64,000 nucleotides of DNA from Cytophagales bacterium (GCA_027317105.1 DAHVFH010000010.1:1-64000), one strand, 5' to 3'. Shown: positions 1-10,196, counted from the stretch's first letter. The notes: a model not told the origin generated them from the sequence alone. Numbers and translations: made by a program.

Positions 1-97
1 CAATTATGCGACACCCAACTTGTCCGCAAAGTATTGACTATTGAAACCTTAAAAAGGAGGAAGCAAATAATAAAATGCTTAACGAATCCCTTGGGTT

Positions 98-580
98 TTA
101 AAAATCCCTGTATTTTGAATCGATTACAACTCGAGCGCCTCCTCCATCTGTAGACCGCAAAAAATTAGCTGGGAAAGCGATTTTGTCACCGGGATTAGAT
201 GAATAGTATTGTTGGGTAAACTCCAAAATAACAAAGTATTGATCACGGCCTTCACTAACGATTTTAGAGGTAACTCCTGAGTCACTGCACGCAACATACC
301 ATTTAATTGGTGTGGCGGGTTTGTCGTTGGCATTGAAGTAATCATTTTGCCACGTGCCCGTGCCATCGTCATTGAGTAAAATACATCTCGCCTTCGGGTC
401 GCTAGATGGTTTATTCCCTTCACATAGATATTGATTTTGAAACTCCTTTGGGAAATCGGCCGGAACCTTTACCGAAACGGAGATTTGTTTGCCATTATAG
501 TCTACTTTTTTTATTTGCGCTGGGGCTGTTTGGTATAGGATTAGGAGTACAAGAAGGCAAAAGTTTTTTGAGGGATTCAT
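98..580 (-). CDS. secreted hypothetical protein
   Basis: This 160-residue protein has a clear Sec signal peptide: a hydrophobic run at residues 8-18 followed by a small-residue cleavage region near APAQ at 19-22. The mature part is rich in polar and aromatic residues and has three cysteines (about 53, 66 and 98). I recognise no domain. It stands alone, transcribed toward the left window edge and away from the palindrome at 701-720. It is probably exported to the periplasm or cell surface. No function is proposed. Confidence 0.7.
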   Translation of the reverse strand: MNPSKNFCLLVLLILYQTAPAQIKKVDYNGKQISVSVKVPADFPKEFQNQYLCEGNKPSSDPKARCILLNDDGTGTWQNDYFNANDKPATPIKWYVACSDSGVTSKIVSEGRDQYFVILEFTQQYYSSNPGDKIAFPANFLRSTDGGGARVVIDSKYRDF

Positions 581-970
581 TATAAATTGGTTTTGGTTTA
601 GTTACGAATAAATTTAAAATGTGATAATTGGGCGATTGATTTTTTTAAAAAAAGTGCTCACTTTTATTTTATAAATGACACTAGATTCAAAATCCGCTGC
701 AATACCTACTATTAGGTATTTTTCGACAATGAAAGGGGCTGAATTGCTCAATAAGTGTGTTCAGTTAACCTTCTTTAAAATTGACAAAGGAGTCAAAGCA
801 CTTGTTTTGTGGAGAAAGCCGGATTTGCCAACCAGTCACTATAGCTTTCAACCAACCGTTTTAGGATTTCTACTTCTCAGCAAGAAAAAGTTTGTGGGGT
901 TTTAAATTTTGGTGATTGAGGCATGAAGAATTCCTTGGGTGGCCCAAAAACTTCTACCGCTTTTTGTGCT
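581..970. other. intergenic region, 390 bases
   Basis: The gap lies between the start of the secreted hypothetical protein and the end of the LuxR-type regulator. It holds one perfect hairpin (701-720). A 76-codon open frame on the plus strand (675-905) has no recognisable protein character and covers that hairpin, so I do not call it as a gene. Confidence 0.5.
701..720. repeat. perfect inverted repeat (8-bp arms, 4-base loop)
   Basis: AATACCTA at 701-708 is complementary to TAGGTATT at 713-720, with CTAT between. It has no U-tract, so it does not look like an intrinsic terminator. It could be an operator for a dimeric regulator, or a structured RNA end; the sequence alone does not decide. 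Confidence 0.5.
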
Positions 971-1540
971 TTAGTCTAGGATCCACTTTTGCTTGGCTGC
1001 CAATGCCACTAACTCACCGCCAGAACTTGCATTATACTTTTTCAACAGATTCTTTCTATGGGTCTTCACGGTGTATTCGCTGATGTTAAGTCTAGCCGCC
1101 ATTTCTTTTGAACCTAGCCCTAAGGCCATGAATTTAAGAATGTCGAGTTCTCGCTTTGTGGGCATAATCACGTCTGCTTGTTCAAACAAAGCCATGGCGA
1201 CAGCCGTTAGAAGCTGTTTTTCCGTAAATGGTTTTACTATATAGGCTAAAGGTTGGGTATCTGCCGCTAATTTTAGGGTTGCCATATCAGCAAAAGCAGT
1301 GAGATAAATCACTCGAATATTTGCGGTCTGGGAAATTTCCCGTATCAATTCAATTCCGGTCTTTTCACCTTTAATTCGGATGTCACAAATCAATAGATCT
1401 GGTTTGCTGGCATGAATGTATTCCAGTGCCTCAGCCGCACTGGAGGCCATGCCGCAAACTTTGTAATCCGCGTCTTGCAGAATTTGTGAAATGTTCTCTG
1501 CCACAATCAATTCATCCTCCACTATCAATATTGTTTTCAT
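971..1540 (-). CDS. LuxR/NarL-family response regulator
   Basis: This 189-residue regulator has a receiver domain (about 1-120) with the acidic pair E8/D9, phospho-acceptor D53 in the ICD context, a conserved Thr in YLTAF and Lys in YIVKPF. A LuxR-type helix-turn-helix follows at about 128-185 (GLGSKEMAARLNIS, then YTVKTHRKNLLKKY). It should act as a phosphorylation-controlled DNA-binding regulator. It lies two bases downstream of the sensor kinase on the same strand, so the two form one two-component operon. Targets cannot be inferred from the window. Confidence 0.9.
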   Translation of the reverse strand: MKTILIVEDELIVAENISQILQDADYKVCGMASSAAEALEYIHASKPDLLICDIRIKGEKTGIELIREISQTANIRVIYLTAFADMATLKLAADTQPLAYIVKPFTEKQLLTAVAMALFEQADVIMPTKRELDILKFMALGLGSKEMAARLNISEYTVKTHRKNLLKKYNASSGGELVALAAKQKWILD

Positions 1541-1542
1541 GC

Positions 1543-3708
1543 CTACATGCTAATTATTAGCTGGAAAATAGCCCCACCTTCATTTGTAATGGATAGCGTT
1601 CCTTTAAGCTGCTTTGATAAAGTTTGAACCAATTTTAAACCAAATGAACCCGCGTTTAAATCACGTTGTGTTTGCTCCGGAAGTCCTATCCCATTGTCGC
1701 GAACCAAAAGTTCAAGCTGTTTATTTTTCCTTTCAGTGAGTGCTACGTGAAGTTCTGGATTTTTTACTGACCCGAAGGCGTGCTTGAAAGCATTAATGAT
1801 TAGTTCATTAATTATCAGGCCCAGTGGGATGGCCAGGTCCACATCCAAATTTTGTTCTGGAAAATTGATATTTTTTTTAACCACCGCAGGATCGAAGCCA
1901 TAGGATTGAGCCAGGGTTTGAATCAGGGCACTCAGAAACTCTTCCATATTGACTCCACGTAAGTCATCATTAAGATAAAGCTTCTGATGGATTAGCCCCA
2001 TCGCCTCCACTCGTTTCTGTCCTTCTTGAAGGGCCGCCCGCGCATTTTTGTCAGCGGTCCTAACGGATTGCAGGCTCAGCAGGCTGCTAATGGTCTGCAT
2101 ATTATTTTTTACGCGATGATGCAATTCGCGAATAAGGGTTTCAATTTTGGTGTTTCGGATTAGCAGTTCCTTAGCCTGGCGTGTTTTTGCCCGATAGTTT
2201 TTAAATAGCGCAATGGATAGTATCCCAAACAATACAAGGCCTCCAACCAAGTAGCCAATAAGCGATTTCTTTTGATTGAGTTCGTGGGCCTGAAGTTCAC
2301 CTTCCATTTTGGCACGGCTCAATTCTTCCTCTTTCTCTAAAGTCTTAAATCGGGTTTCTACTTCTTTGACAATGTGGTACCGGGCAACGGTCGTCAGCGA
2401 ATCTTTAAGGCGATAATGCTTTACCAAGTAGCGCGTTGAAAGCAGGGTATCGCCAATGACCTTATAATAATTCGCCAGTTCTTTATAGTATAAAATTCTC
2501 ACAAATGTTTCTACAGGAAAATCATTGCCTCTTATGGTGGCATTCATGGCATGGACCAATGAATCGGCCTGCACCCACCGATGAGCCGCAACCATGGTGC
2601 GAAGCAATGCAGGGATACTTACCTTAGGGAAATAAAGATCGGTAACAAATAAGGACTTGCGATAATTTGAAATGGCACTACTAAATTGTTTTTTCGATTC
2701 ACAAAACCAACCGGTTGTAAAATAAAAAGAAGCGTGCGGAATACTCTTTCTATGGAATTGATTGGTGATTAGTCTTACGGCACTATCATAATATAGTCTG
2801 GCCTGTTGAATACTATCGCGTAAAATGTCCACCTCTGAAAGGTCAAATAAAATATAGGGTAAATAGCGATTTTTATCATTTCTGTAATTTTCAGCCACTC
2901 GTTTCTGATAATAAAAGGCATTGTCAAACTCAAATAGGCAAAGATAATTTAGACAAAGTAAAGCGTACATTGTATTTTTTGAGTTGCGGTAGTGAAATCC
3001 AAGACGTTCATACGGTTTAAAGCCCCTGTTTAAGAGAGATGGGTGATCTAATCGCTTGCCAAAAGCAGTCAGCATCTCGATTGATTCGGCCCAACCCGAG
3101 CGCTTATTAGCCTGCACCCAGGATGCCTTATTGAACGATGCCATTACATCATCATTGAGATCTTCCGTCTTTTTAGCCAAAAGAATGGCGGAATCAAATA
3201 ACATCTCCACCCGCCTCTTTTCTTTTACACCATTGATCGCATCCAGACTGGTGAGTACACTTAGATTGAAAGTGTCCCTATTGCGGCAAAGCCGCTTACC
3301 CAAATCAATCCAATATTGGTTGCTGTCTCGTTTGTCGGTATAGTTATAGCAAAGTGCCAGATTGGTGATGGCATCGCGTGTAGTTGCTTTGTTTTGCGTA
3401 GTGTCTTTCAGGCCAATGGCTACGGCACGTTGCGCCAACTGGGTGGCCGATGTAACCTGGCCCATTTGGAGATGAATAAAAGAAAGAAGTTGGGTAATCC
3501 TAATCTGATAGTCTTTGCGATTGATTGCTGCTGATTGGCGGCTAGCCAAAAGAAGTAGGCTGTCTTGTTTCGTCAGGTCAATGCTTTCAAGTCCCCGCTG
3601 AATGGTTTCGATAATTATTGTGGTGTCAAGTTTGGTTGGGGCAATTCGATTCTGGCTTGAGGCGCCAATTGAAAAAAAAGCGAAGCTCAAAAAAAGTGCT
3701 GTCCTCAT
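1543..3708 (-). CDS. TPR-containing sensor histidine kinase (HisKA_2/HWE-like)
   Basis: This 721-residue kinase starts with a signal-like segment (residues 1-18, ending ASSQ). A long helical region of TPR-like repeats follows (about 30-440), then a coiled segment and one transmembrane helix (about 481-500). The dimerisation and phospho-acceptor box ELHHRVKNNMQ is near 527-537, typical of HisKA_2. The HATPase part has an N box (NELIINAFKHAF) and G boxes (DNGIGLP, GSFGLKLV). The TPR region is predicted to be periplasmic, with the kinase in the cytoplasm. It is the first gene of the pair with the LuxR-type regulator. Confidence 0.9.
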   Translation of the reverse strand: MRTALFLSFAFFSIGASSQNRIAPTKLDTTIIIETIQRGLESIDLTKQDSLLLLASRQSAAINRKDYQIRITQLLSFIHLQMGQVTSATQLAQRAVAIGLKDTTQNKATTRDAITNLALCYNYTDKRDSNQYWIDLGKRLCRNRDTFNLSVLTSLDAINGVKEKRRVEMLFDSAILLAKKTEDLNDDVMASFNKASWVQANKRSGWAESIEMLTAFGKRLDHPSLLNRGFKPYERLGFHYRNSKNTMYALLCLNYLCLFEFDNAFYYQKRVAENYRNDKNRYLPYILFDLSEVDILRDSIQQARLYYDSAVRLITNQFHRKSIPHASFYFTTGWFCESKKQFSSAISNYRKSLFVTDLYFPKVSIPALLRTMVAAHRWVQADSLVHAMNATIRGNDFPVETFVRILYYKELANYYKVIGDTLLSTRYLVKHYRLKDSLTTVARYHIVKEVETRFKTLEKEEELSRAKMEGELQAHELNQKKSLIGYLVGGLVLFGILSIALFKNYRAKTRQAKELLIRNTKIETLIRELHHRVKNNMQTISSLLSLQSVRTADKNARAALQEGQKRVEAMGLIHQKLYLNDDLRGVNMEEFLSALIQTLAQSYGFDPAVVKKNINFPEQNLDVDLAIPLGLIINELIINAFKHAFGSVKNPELHVALTERKNKQLELLVRDNGIGLPEQTQRDLNAGSFGLKLVQTLSKQLKGTLSITNEGGAIFQLIISM

Positions 3709-3814
3709 GATCTTGTAGCTTTTCCTCTCGCCAAGAAGGTGAACCGTGTCGAATTCCAGCTTTGCCAGTAGGTCAAAAAGACATTAAGTCCCATGCGAAA
3801 CATTCGTTAGTGTG

Positions 3815-4060
3815 TCATTGATATGAGTTCAAAGAAATACACTGCCGCAACACTTTTTTGTACCTCCCATTTTTGGTTTTTATGCGGTAAATAAAATCGG
3901 CTGCTTCAACGATAATTCCGTTGCGGCCGTCCACCACGTACGCTGCTTGATTCGGAAATATTAGTTTTTCTTGCAATGACCAGTCCTTCAGATCTGGGGC
4001 AACGGCTACCTGCGTAGATTGCCAACTCAAAATAGATTTTATAGAATTGGTGTGTTTCAT
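3815..4060 (-). CDS. small hypothetical protein
   Basis: This 81-residue protein has no signal peptide. The C-terminal half (DGRNGIIVEAADFIYRIKTKNGRYKKVL) looks like beta strands. I recognise no family. It is divergent from the alpha/beta hydrolase at 4156, with about 95 bases between the starts. The coding call rests on plausible composition and an uninterrupted frame, so confidence is moderate. Confidence 0.45.
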   Translation of the reverse strand: MKHTNSIKSILSWQSTQVAVAPDLKDWSLQEKLIFPNQAAYVVDGRNGIIVEAADFIYRIKTKNGRYKKVLRQCISLNSYQ

Positions 4061-4155
4061 AGAGGGTTTAGCACTTTCAAGGTATTAAACAAATTATAAA
4101 AATCATAGGGCTCTGATTTTTTTTAAATATTTGTGAGTCACATAAAGTTTAAATT

Positions 4156-5001
4156 ATGCTCTTAACTCTTGGTTCGCGAAAATTGAAATATAAAAAAACA
4201 GGACATGGATCGATACCCATCATTCTCTTACATGGAGGCCTCGGATTGACATGCGAATCGTTAAGCATTATCCATGACCTGCTACCCCCAGAGCAATTTA
4301 CGGTGTATTCCTACTACCAGTCGGGTTGCGCAAATAACGAAAATGCCCCATTTTATAAATCCGTAAAAGCTTACGCGGATGAACTCAACGAAATAATAAA
4401 GCAACTGAAAATACTCAGGCCATTTGTTCTGGGCCACTCATGGGGAGGAATCATCTTGCAGGAATTCTTAGTTCATTATCCGGATGCTTTACGAGGTGCA
4501 ATTCTATCCAATACATTTTCATCAGGCTATTTATTACGCTCGTTCCTTCAAAATCGTGCAGAGGAGTTGCCCGAGGCATTCCATCAAAAACGGAAAGCCG
4601 CTATTGCTTTGGGTGATGGAGATGCGCTCGATGCCGCGTTGGGTGAGTACTGGTTTCCCAAGTTTATTTGCAGGGTAAATCCACTACCACAGGAAATTCT
4701 GCTCGATCTGGGACCGATGAGAAACTCAGCGATTTCCTACTATTTCGTAGGCGCTGACCTGCTCGATCTTAATGGAGCACTTTTAAATTGGGATAGAACG
4801 GCAGCCCTTAAAAAAATCGCTGTGCCCGTATTGGTAATGAGTGGGGAGTTCGATTACGGTAGTAGAAAAGATTTTGATTCCATGCTGAAAGCTATTCCTA
4901 ATGCCAAGGGCTGGTACGAAGCGGGGGTTAGCCATTTTTCTATGTACGATAACCCTGAAACCTACAAAAAAGGAATTCTTGATTTTCTATGCGAATTTTA
5001 A
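4156..5001 (+). CDS. alpha/beta hydrolase, proline iminopeptidase-like
   Basis: This 281-residue cytoplasmic hydrolase has the oxyanion motif HGGLG (26-30) and nucleophile elbow GHSWGG with Ser95. The likely acid Asp is in SGEFDYGS and the His in GVSHFSMYDNP near the C-terminus, completing a catalytic triad. The HGG and GHSWGG pairing, with a lid of about 100 residues before the acid, fits the S33 peptidase / proline iminopeptidase group, but esterase activity is possible. It has no signal peptide. A 9-bp stem hairpin follows the stop codon. Confidence 0.85.
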   Translation: MLLTLGSRKLKYKKTGHGSIPIILLHGGLGLTCESLSIIHDLLPPEQFTVYSYYQSGCANNENAPFYKSVKAYADELNEIIKQLKILRPFVLGHSWGGIILQEFLVHYPDALRGAILSNTFSSGYLLRSFLQNRAEELPEAFHQKRKAAIALGDGDALDAALGEYWFPKFICRVNPLPQEILLDLGPMRNSAISYYFVGADLLDLNGALLNWDRTAALKKIAVPVLVMSGEFDYGSRKDFDSMLKAIPNAKGWYEAGVSHFSMYDNPETYKKGILDFLCEF

Positions 5002-5037
5002 ATAAGACTATTCTGTCATGGCAGTTAAATTATTGAG

Positions 5038-5072
5038 GGCAAACAAAATCTCCTTGGTATAACTTGTTTGCC
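5038..5072. repeat. hairpin after the alpha/beta hydrolase gene
   Basis: GGCAAACAA (5038-5046) pairs perfectly with TTGTTTGCC (5064-5072) across a 17-base loop. It lies 37 bases after the hydrolase stop codon. It lacks a strong U-tract, so it could stabilise the mRNA 3' end or act as a weak terminator. Confidence 0.4.
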
Positions 5073-5229
5073 TATTCCTGGAAATCCCACCTATCAACAA
5101 ACCTTACTTTTTTTTGCAGATGGCCTTTGGGGTAAAGGCAGTGAGAAGATTGACAGCTTAACCATTGCCGTTGCAATAAATCATATAAATAGAATAAATT
5201 GGCTTCACTAACCATTAAACAACCTAAAA

Positions 5230-6150
5230 ATGCTATACCGTTTTGCCGCTCCGTTTTTCTTCCTTTTTTTTCTAATGGTCTTTTGCGCCAGCGCACAAAT
5301 TGTAAGAAATGACTCATTGTCTAAATGGAAGAAGGAATTTAAAGTCGGCCTTAATCTTAATCAGGCCTCCTTCACCTCCAACTGGAAAGGCGGAGGTATC
5401 AATTCACTTGGATTTGTGGCCTTCTTGAATTATAAAGCGAATTATAAGGGCGAGCACAACTCCTGGGATAATGAAATTGATTTGCAATACGGGTCGATTA
5501 ATAATCAAGGAGTAGGCGTGCGCAAAACCCTAGATCGAATTTTTCTGGATACGAAGTACGGTCACGCCTTAAGCAAAAAATGGGATTTGGCTTTGTCAGC
5601 CAACTTTCTTTCACAGTTCGCGCCAGGTTTTAAGTATTTGAAATCAAAAGCTAACACCGATTCGGTGATTGCACTTTCGGGACTCTTTGCCCCAGCCTAC
5701 ATTACAGCTGGGCTAGGATTTGAATACCACCCGGTTGATTATTTTAAAGTACGTCTATCACCCTTGGCGCCACGCGTAACCATTGTGAACGATGTCACAC
5801 AATATATCAATGTGGATAATCCCACGCCCTATGGTGTTTCCGCAAATCGATCGGCACGTGTTCAACCCCTGGCTTTTCAAATGCTGGCTGAGTTCGATAA
5901 AGATATTGCCAATAATGTTGGCTTGAAATGGCGCTACATTATGTTTGCCGATTACGAGCATCTTGCCGTTGACCAGCTCTATCATCGCCTTGACCTTAAC
6001 CTTACGGCCAAATTCGGAAAATTTATTAATATGAATTTTGGGACTATACTGCTCTTTGACCGCAGCCAGGACAACAACGTGCAGTTTAGCCAAACGCTTT
6101 CTTTTGGAATGATGTACACCTTCCAGAATTTTGTGGAGAAAAAGAAGTGA
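5230..6150 (+). CDS. DUF3078 outer-membrane-type protein
   Basis: This 306-residue protein has a signal peptide (residues 1-23, ending ASAQ). The family signature is visible: a WKKEFKVGLNLNQASFTSNWKGG-like segment at about 32-56, followed by alternating amphipathic strands ending in an aromatic-rich terminus (MMYTFQNF). DUF3078 proteins are common in Bacteroidota and are thought to be outer-membrane beta-barrels of unknown role. The gene stands alone, about 230 bases after the hydrolase gene. Confidence 0.85.
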   Translation: MLYRFAAPFFFLFFLMVFCASAQIVRNDSLSKWKKEFKVGLNLNQASFTSNWKGGGINSLGFVAFLNYKANYKGEHNSWDNEIDLQYGSINNQGVGVRKTLDRIFLDTKYGHALSKKWDLALSANFLSQFAPGFKYLKSKANTDSVIALSGLFAPAYITAGLGFEYHPVDYFKVRLSPLAPRVTIVNDVTQYINVDNPTPYGVSANRSARVQPLAFQMLAEFDKDIANNVGLKWRYIMFADYEHLAVDQLYHRLDLNLTAKFGKFINMNFGTILLFDRSQDNNVQFSQTLSFGMMYTFQNFVEKKK

Positions 6151-6363
6151 AAGTTCATTCTTGTTGGACAAAAGGTTCTGACAAATCACTTGTTGGAAAA
6201 AGATGCCGAGCGCGTTTCAAGATTTATTGTCCCGTTTATTTTATCGCAAGTAAGTAATCACATCAATCAGAATCCGTCTGCAATAAAGTCACTTTTCATG
6301 GGAAACAATTTTTTTAGCAAGTTCAAGCTTTTAAGCACCCTTGCTTTAAATACGGTTCTTTTA

Positions 6364-6398
6364 TAATCAGAAAACGGTACGCTTATTATTTCTGATTA
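6364..6398. repeat. hairpin in intergenic region
   Basis: TAATCAGAAA (6364-6373) pairs with TTTCTGATTA (6389-6398); the flanking A/T pair extends the stem to 11 bp around a 15-base loop. It lies between two convergent genes (DUF3078 and the M20 amidohydrolase), a position fitting transcript-end protection. The rest of 6151-6444 shows nothing else recognisable. Confidence 0.45.
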
Positions 6399-6444
6399 TG
6401 TAAACTAATGTTGTCTGACCAATTTGAAAAGCAACATTTCTTAA

Positions 6445-7746
6445 CTACTTCCCTTTCGCATAATCAACCACTAAATTACAGAGGGTGGTTACGCCAAGGA
6501 GAAGGCCACTTTCATCAATGAAAAACTGAGGGGTATGGTGTGGCCCCGCATTTCTTGGATCAGCGCCTTTTGGCATACCGCCAACAAATAAAAATAGGCC
6601 AGGTACCTTTTCGGAATAAAAGGAGAAATCTTCACTTCCCGTTATCGGTGGAACTAGTTTTACATTTTCTGGCCCCGCAGACTTTTGGATGGAAGGAAGC
6701 ATTTGGTTGGTTAAAGCAATGTCATTAAAAGTTACCGGGTAATGAAATTCAAAGGGCAAGTCGACTTGTGCCGTGGCACCGGCTGCTTGTGCCGTGAGCG
6801 TGGCTACCTCATTGATGCGTTTGATTACCATTTTCTCATCGGACGAGCTTAAGGTTCGTACGGTGCCTATCATCTCTACTTTTTCAGAAATGATATTACC
6901 CCGGTTGCCACCATGAATTGATCCGATGGTAATTACCGCAGGGTTTTCCGTGAGGTTCACGTTTCGGCTCACAATACTTTGAAGGCTGTTGATAATTTGA
7001 GCCGATACCAGAATAGGATCCACCGATAACCAAGGTTGGGCACCGTGAGATGGTTTGCCTGAGACGATAATTCGTAAGCCATCGGCTGCAGCCATTTCCC
7101 CGCCCGGCCGGTAGGTAATTGTTCCTACTTCGTTTGTGGCACTGATGTGAAGCCCAAAGATTACGTCTACTTTAGGGTTTTCCAATACACCTTCCTTCAC
7201 CATCAATTGCGCGCCAAATTCTTCATCGTTTTGTGCGCCCTCTTCGGCAGGCTGGAAAATAAATTTCACCGAACCTTTTAACTCTTTTCTCATGGAAGCT
7301 AGCACTTCCGCTACGCCCATCAACATGGCGACATGGGTATCATGACCACAAGCATGCATCACGCCAACCTGCTGCCCGTTGTAGGTGGTAGTTGATTTAG
7401 ACGCAAAGGGTAAATCATTTTTCTCGTAAACGGGTAGCGCATCCATGTCCGCACGTAGCGCGACCACAGGGCCAGGTAAACCACCTTTAAGCAACCCCAC
7501 CACCCCTGTTTTGGCAACGCCTGTTTTCACTTCGATACCCAAAGATTGCAAGTGCTTGGCAATGATTTCGGCAGTTCGGAATTCGCGATTACCCAACTCA
7601 GGATGTTCATGAATGTCTCTGCGCCAAGCGATTACTTTCTTTTCAACTTCGTTGGCTCTTGCCTTGATGGTTTGACGGGCCTTGTCAATTTGACTAAATC
7701 CGACCAAGGAAATAGTTAGGAGTAGTAGTGAGATGATCGTTTTCAT
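6445..7746 (-). CDS. M20 family amidohydrolase, exported
   Basis: This metal-dependent amidohydrolase (433 residues from the chosen start) belongs to the M20D / IAA-amino-acid hydrolase-like group. Metal and catalytic motifs are visible: ALRADMDALP, MHACGHDTHVAML, and QPAEEG, plus a C-terminal GSEDFSF with PHHTPQF. The frame opens at 7791, but the internal Met at 7746 begins a classic signal peptide (MKTIISLLLLTISLVGFSQ), so I chose that start. The protein is probably periplasmic and hydrolyses N-acyl amino acids or small peptides. It is divergent from the FtsX-like permease gene. Confidence 0.88.
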   Translation of the reverse strand: MKTIISLLLLTISLVGFSQIDKARQTIKARANEVEKKVIAWRRDIHEHPELGNREFRTAEIIAKHLQSLGIEVKTGVAKTGVVGLLKGGLPGPVVALRADMDALPVYEKNDLPFASKSTTTYNGQQVGVMHACGHDTHVAMLMGVAEVLASMRKELKGSVKFIFQPAEEGAQNDEEFGAQLMVKEGVLENPKVDVIFGLHISATNEVGTITYRPGGEMAAADGLRIIVSGKPSHGAQPWLSVDPILVSAQIINSLQSIVSRNVNLTENPAVITIGSIHGGNRGNIISEKVEMIGTVRTLSSSDEKMVIKRINEVATLTAQAAGATAQVDLPFEFHYPVTFNDIALTNQMLPSIQKSAGPENVKLVPPITGSEDFSFYSEKVPGLFLFVGGMPKGADPRNAGPHHTPQFFIDESGLLLGVTTLCNLVVDYAKGK

Positions 7747-7832
7747 GGTGCGCGCTATTTTGTTAAATTTAGATTTAATGGCTACGGCCAAGTTAATGAA
7801 TATAATTAGCGATTGAATAGACTACAAGCCTT

Positions 7833-10196
7833 ATGCTTCACAATTATATAATAATCTGCTTTCGCTCACTTATAAAGAACAAACTCTATTCTTTGATCAA
7901 TATTGGCGGCCTGGCACTTGGCATCGCCAGTAGCGTCCTCATTATACTGTGGGTTCAGTACGAGTATTCTTACGATCATTTTGCATTGAACCATGAAAAT
8001 GTTTTTCAGGTAAAGGTTAACACGACTTATAATGGGATTGTAAATACACAAGAGGAAAATTGTATTCCAGCCTATATTGCCTTAAAGGAGACTGACAATA
8101 GGATTAAGAATACGTGTATTACATCCAATACTTATGGGCACTCCATTGACTATAAGGATAAAAGAACAGGTAAAGAAGTGTTAGCGGTCTCCACTGAATT
8201 TCTTGAAATGTTTGGTATTCCCTTGGTGAACGGTTCAATCCATTCGCTTGATGACCCCTATTCCATATTGCTGAATGAATCGACAGCCAAAGAACTTTTT
8301 GGTGACCAAGACCCCATTAATCAATTTGTCAGTTACGACCATCAAGGGGAAATGAAAGTTACTGGCATTTTTAAAGATGTACCTGATAATTCTACGTTTT
8401 GGTTCCATGCCCTTGTTCCCATTTCTTATTATAGACAAAAAAATGAATGGTTTGGGACTCAAAAAGACAAGTGGGACAGTTTTTATCCTCGAGTTTATGT
8501 TACCTTAAAAGAAGGTGCTTCGTTAAGCGAAGTAAATACTAACATCAAGAATCTGGTAAAAAAGCATATCAATGACGGTTCTAATCCTGAGCTTTTTTTG
8601 CAAGCAATGGATCGATGGCACTTACACAACAAATTTATTAACGGTAAAGAGGAGGGAGGGAAAATTGAATATGTGAGGCTATTTACGTGGATTGCAATTT
8701 TCATTTTGTTGATCGCCTGTATCAATTATATGAACCTCGCCACCGCTCGTTCTGAAAGAAAGGCAAAAGAAGTGGGTATAAGAAAAAGCATAGGCTCTCG
8801 TAGATCAGAATTGACCCAACAATTTCTCCTTGAATCTTTTTTAATCACAAGCGTTGCATTCTCGTTAGGAGTTGTATTAGCGAAGTTATTTCTGCCTTGG
8901 TATAATTCATTCGTGCATACGAAGTTGCTCATTGATTTTAGGTCAATGGAATTTTGGATTTTAGGAACGGGATTGATTATTATCACCGGTTTATTGTCGG
9001 GCAGTTATCCAGCTTTTTATTTTTCTTCTTTTCAACCCATAAAGGTGCTTAAGGGAAAAATTTATCTGGGGAAAAATGCAAGCCTACCGCTCAAAATTTT
9101 AGTAACTGCCCAATATGTTATTTCTATTTTTCTGGTCATTGGCATGGTGGTCATCTATAAACAAATACAATACGTGAAAAATAGAGAGTTAGGTTACGAT
9201 CAAGAGAACCTGATTTTGTTTGCATTCAACGATCAGATTGAGAAGAACTATGCGGCCATTAAGAATGAGATGCTTAATTCTGGTGTGGTGGAGGCGGTAA
9301 CTAAATCCAATGAAGGAATTGATGTCGATTATTTTACAGACTATGTGGAGTGGAGCGGAAGACAATCTGCTGAGAAAATTCAGTTTAGTCGTGTTTCAAC
9401 GGAATATGATTTTACGAAAACTAATGGCATAAAAATTTTGGAAGGCCGTGATTTTTCTCCGGATTTCAAGAGCGATTCAACTGCAGTATTAGTCAATAAG
9501 GCAGCGGTGGCAATTATGGGAATGAAAAACCCCATTGGGCGCATGATAAAAACGCGTGATCGCGAATTGACAATTATTGGAGTGATAAATGATGTGGTTA
9601 GAGGCGCCCCTATTGATCGGGTAGCGCCTTGCTATGTTGGCATGTTGGGTGATAGAAATAATCATCTTACTGTTAGGCTGACAAAAACAAATGATCTTTT
9701 AGGAAGCCTTAAAAAAGTTGGATATGTGCTCAAGAAACTTGATCCTATGAATGTTAATGAGCCAATGTTTGTGAGTGAACGCTTTAAAGACAATTACCAA
9801 ACTATCGAATTAATTGGAAAACTCGCTAACCTTTTTGCATTACTTGGAATTCTCCTCACGTGCCTTGGCGTTTTAGGCCTGGCTGCTTACACAGCCGAGC
9901 AGCGGTCAAAAGAATTGGCCATACGCAAAGTGCTTGGAGCGACTGTTAAAAATTTAGTCGTATTACTTTCAAGCTATTTTACACGGATCACGATCATCGC
10001 AATTGTCATTGCGGCACCCATTTCCTGGTGGGCGCTCGATCACTATCTACAAAATTATTCCTACCGAATATCCATACCATGGTGGACAATCCCCCTAACC
10101 GCAGGGGTCATAGTATCGGTCACTTTTGTAATTGTAATCGGTCAGGTACTAAAGGCGGTAATGACTAACCCAACCGAATCTTTGAAAGGGGAGTAA
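7833..10196 (+). CDS. FtsX/MacB-like ABC transporter permease
   Basis: This 787-residue membrane protein has the repeat architecture of Bacteroidota FtsX-like permeases. It has an N-terminal helix (about 20-42) and a MacB-type periplasmic core domain. Three helices surround about 290-390, beginning in the ACINYMNLATARSERKAKEVG signature region. A helix near 430-450, a second periplasmic domain and three final helices (about 675-780) follow. The second half repeats the motif as YTAEQRSKELAIRKVLGA. The cognate ATPase is not nearby. Such permeases act with an ATPase in lipoprotein or peptide export or in mechanotransmission. Confidence 0.9.
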   Translation: MLHNYIIICFRSLIKNKLYSLINIGGLALGIASSVLIILWVQYEYSYDHFALNHENVFQVKVNTTYNGIVNTQEENCIPAYIALKETDNRIKNTCITSNTYGHSIDYKDKRTGKEVLAVSTEFLEMFGIPLVNGSIHSLDDPYSILLNESTAKELFGDQDPINQFVSYDHQGEMKVTGIFKDVPDNSTFWFHALVPISYYRQKNEWFGTQKDKWDSFYPRVYVTLKEGASLSEVNTNIKNLVKKHINDGSNPELFLQAMDRWHLHNKFINGKEEGGKIEYVRLFTWIAIFILLIACINYMNLATARSERKAKEVGIRKSIGSRRSELTQQFLLESFLITSVAFSLGVVLAKLFLPWYNSFVHTKLLIDFRSMEFWILGTGLIIITGLLSGSYPAFYFSSFQPIKVLKGKIYLGKNASLPLKILVTAQYVISIFLVIGMVVIYKQIQYVKNRELGYDQENLILFAFNDQIEKNYAAIKNEMLNSGVVEAVTKSNEGIDVDYFTDYVEWSGRQSAEKIQFSRVSTEYDFTKTNGIKILEGRDFSPDFKSDSTAVLVNKAAVAIMGMKNPIGRMIKTRDRELTIIGVINDVVRGAPIDRVAPCYVGMLGDRNNHLTVRLTKTNDLLGSLKKVGYVLKKLDPMNVNEPMFVSERFKDNYQTIELIGKLANLFALLGILLTCLGVLGLAAYTAEQRSKELAIRKVLGATVKNLVVLLSSYFTRITIIAIVIAAPISWWALDHYLQNYSYRISIPWWTIPLTAGVIVSVTFVIVIGQVLKAVMTNPTESLKGE

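Noticed and set aside
675..905. 76-codon open frame upstream of the LuxR regulator
   Set aside because: No recognisable protein character, overlaps a perfect hairpin at 701-720, and lacks a convincing start region.
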